Shown here piece after piece: positions 63,370 through 64,000 of a stretch of DNA of 64,000 nt. Where the stretch lies: assembly GCF_947507565.1 (NCBI RefSeq), contig NC_089180.1, forward strand, positions 3,162,001 through 3,226,000, read 5' to 3'. Positions within the stretch are counted from its first letter, which is position 1; every line of letters starts with the position of its first letter. The notes under the pieces are model-generated. The model made no database searches and was not told the DNA's origin. It worked only from the letters and a program-made list of their open reading frames with translations. A program made the translations under genes and the position numbers. Source of the DNA: Oscarella lobularis (Eukaryota > Porifera > Homoscleromorpha > Homosclerophorida > Oscarellidae).

Positions 63370-64000
63370 GAAGATCAAGAAGAAGATCAAGAAGAAGTCG
63401 ATAACAACAACGACAAATAGGTAGGACTCATATAGAAGCGCTGCATGAAGGCTACCAAAAATAAAATGCCATGCCCATTTAAAACGCCGTGCTCCAATTG
63501 AACGCCACCGTCTCGCTCCTACAAAAAATAGAACGCCATGGCGGTGTAATCGAGGAAATACGGTATACTGTAAGTCAAGTGATCTAATTTACTAACGCGC
63601 TATGCTTAAATGACGTCACTGACGTAAAAGTTATACGGCAATGTTACAAAATGGTTTCCTTCAAACCGTACGGTTTCCTGGGAGCAAAAGTCGGGAAGGA
63701 GACGCGAAAACTAAGGTAATGCTAACTTAGTGCGGGTGCCTCTAACTTTTGGACCCCACTGTAAGTAAAAACAATTGCGCTTGACCTGACATTTCTAGTC
63801 AAAACGGCAGTTTCATTTTCAAGAACTACCTGACTGGTGGCTTTTTGTGGTAGCTGCGCTGTTTTTCTGGGATTAGTTGAATCCCTCTGCAGAATGTGCC
63901 ATTAGGATTCGCCTGTACTATGTCGAATGAGCTTTTCGTGTCACAGCCTGTCAATGAATGCAGTCCGATCAGACTGGCACACGGCCATGCCAAGGTGTTC
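63370..64000. other. No gene; one Tc1-like terminus
   Basis: At 63746-63763 cttttggaccccactg is followed by TA, resembling the end of a Tc1/mariner-type element (CAGTGGGGTCCAAAAG reversed). No opposite end or transposase was found here. Confidence 0.4.

Overview
The window is eukaryotic: genes are split by very short introns (about 38-90 nt with GT...AG ends), there is no operon structure, and most of the sequence is transposable-element debris. The mix of elements (DIRS/Ngaro-like tyrosine-recombinase retroelements, R2-like elements with a restriction-like endonuclease, P/THAP9-like, hAT, MULE, Tc1, Harbinger, gypsy, Helitron, plus DUF6589-like and DUF7869-like genes) suggests a marine invertebrate such as a sponge or cnidarian. 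That is an inference from family content; no conserved marker gene is visible. Family names are recognised by eye from motifs, not by database search.

Layout. 1-2.6 kb: decayed tyrosine-recombinase retroelement with a Crypton-like minus-strand fragment inside it. 3.3-6.6 kb: gypsy gag-pro fragment split by a 2,467-bp gag-only LTR element with a 5-bp target duplication. 7.9-11.8 kb: two head-to-tail, partly overlapping copies of one R2-like retrotransposon. 12-13.2 kb: small spliced candidate exons. 13.6-17.6 kb: P-like non-autonomous element invaded by a hAT transposon, itself invaded by a foldback element. 18-20.1 kb: transposase fragments and an intact three-exon gene for an NTPase-like protein. 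21.7-25.0 kb: (GT)n microsatellite followed by a long uninterrupted R2-like ORF. 25.0-27.3 kb: a DUF7869-like pseudogene carrying a 702-bp R2-like insertion and a large palindrome.

28.0-32.5 kb holds the best-preserved unit: a 4,516-bp P-like transposon with inverted ends, an 8-bp target duplication, an intact eight-exon transposase gene (779 codons) and a convergent 324-aa gene of unknown function. 33-44.8 kb is dense with DDE transposase fragments, nested miniature elements and large inverted repeats, one of which also has an 8-bp target duplication. 45.1-49.5 kb: MULE transposase start, a RecQ-like zinc-cluster fragment and a convergent DUF6589-like pseudogene. 49.7-52.8 kb: second tyrosine-recombinase retroelement, interrupted by a Tc1-like transposase. 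53.2-54 kb: Helitron remnant. 57.2-59.2 kb: pogo-like miniature element and a 1.5-kb satellite of about 37-bp near-palindromic units. 59.3-60.2 kb: gypsy gag. 61.6-63.4 kb: R2-like fragments.

Few coding units look intact: the P-like transposase and its partner, the R2-like ORF (which has lost its C-terminus) and the NTPase-like gene. The rest reads as nested insertion history, much of it datable by target-site duplications and shared termini.
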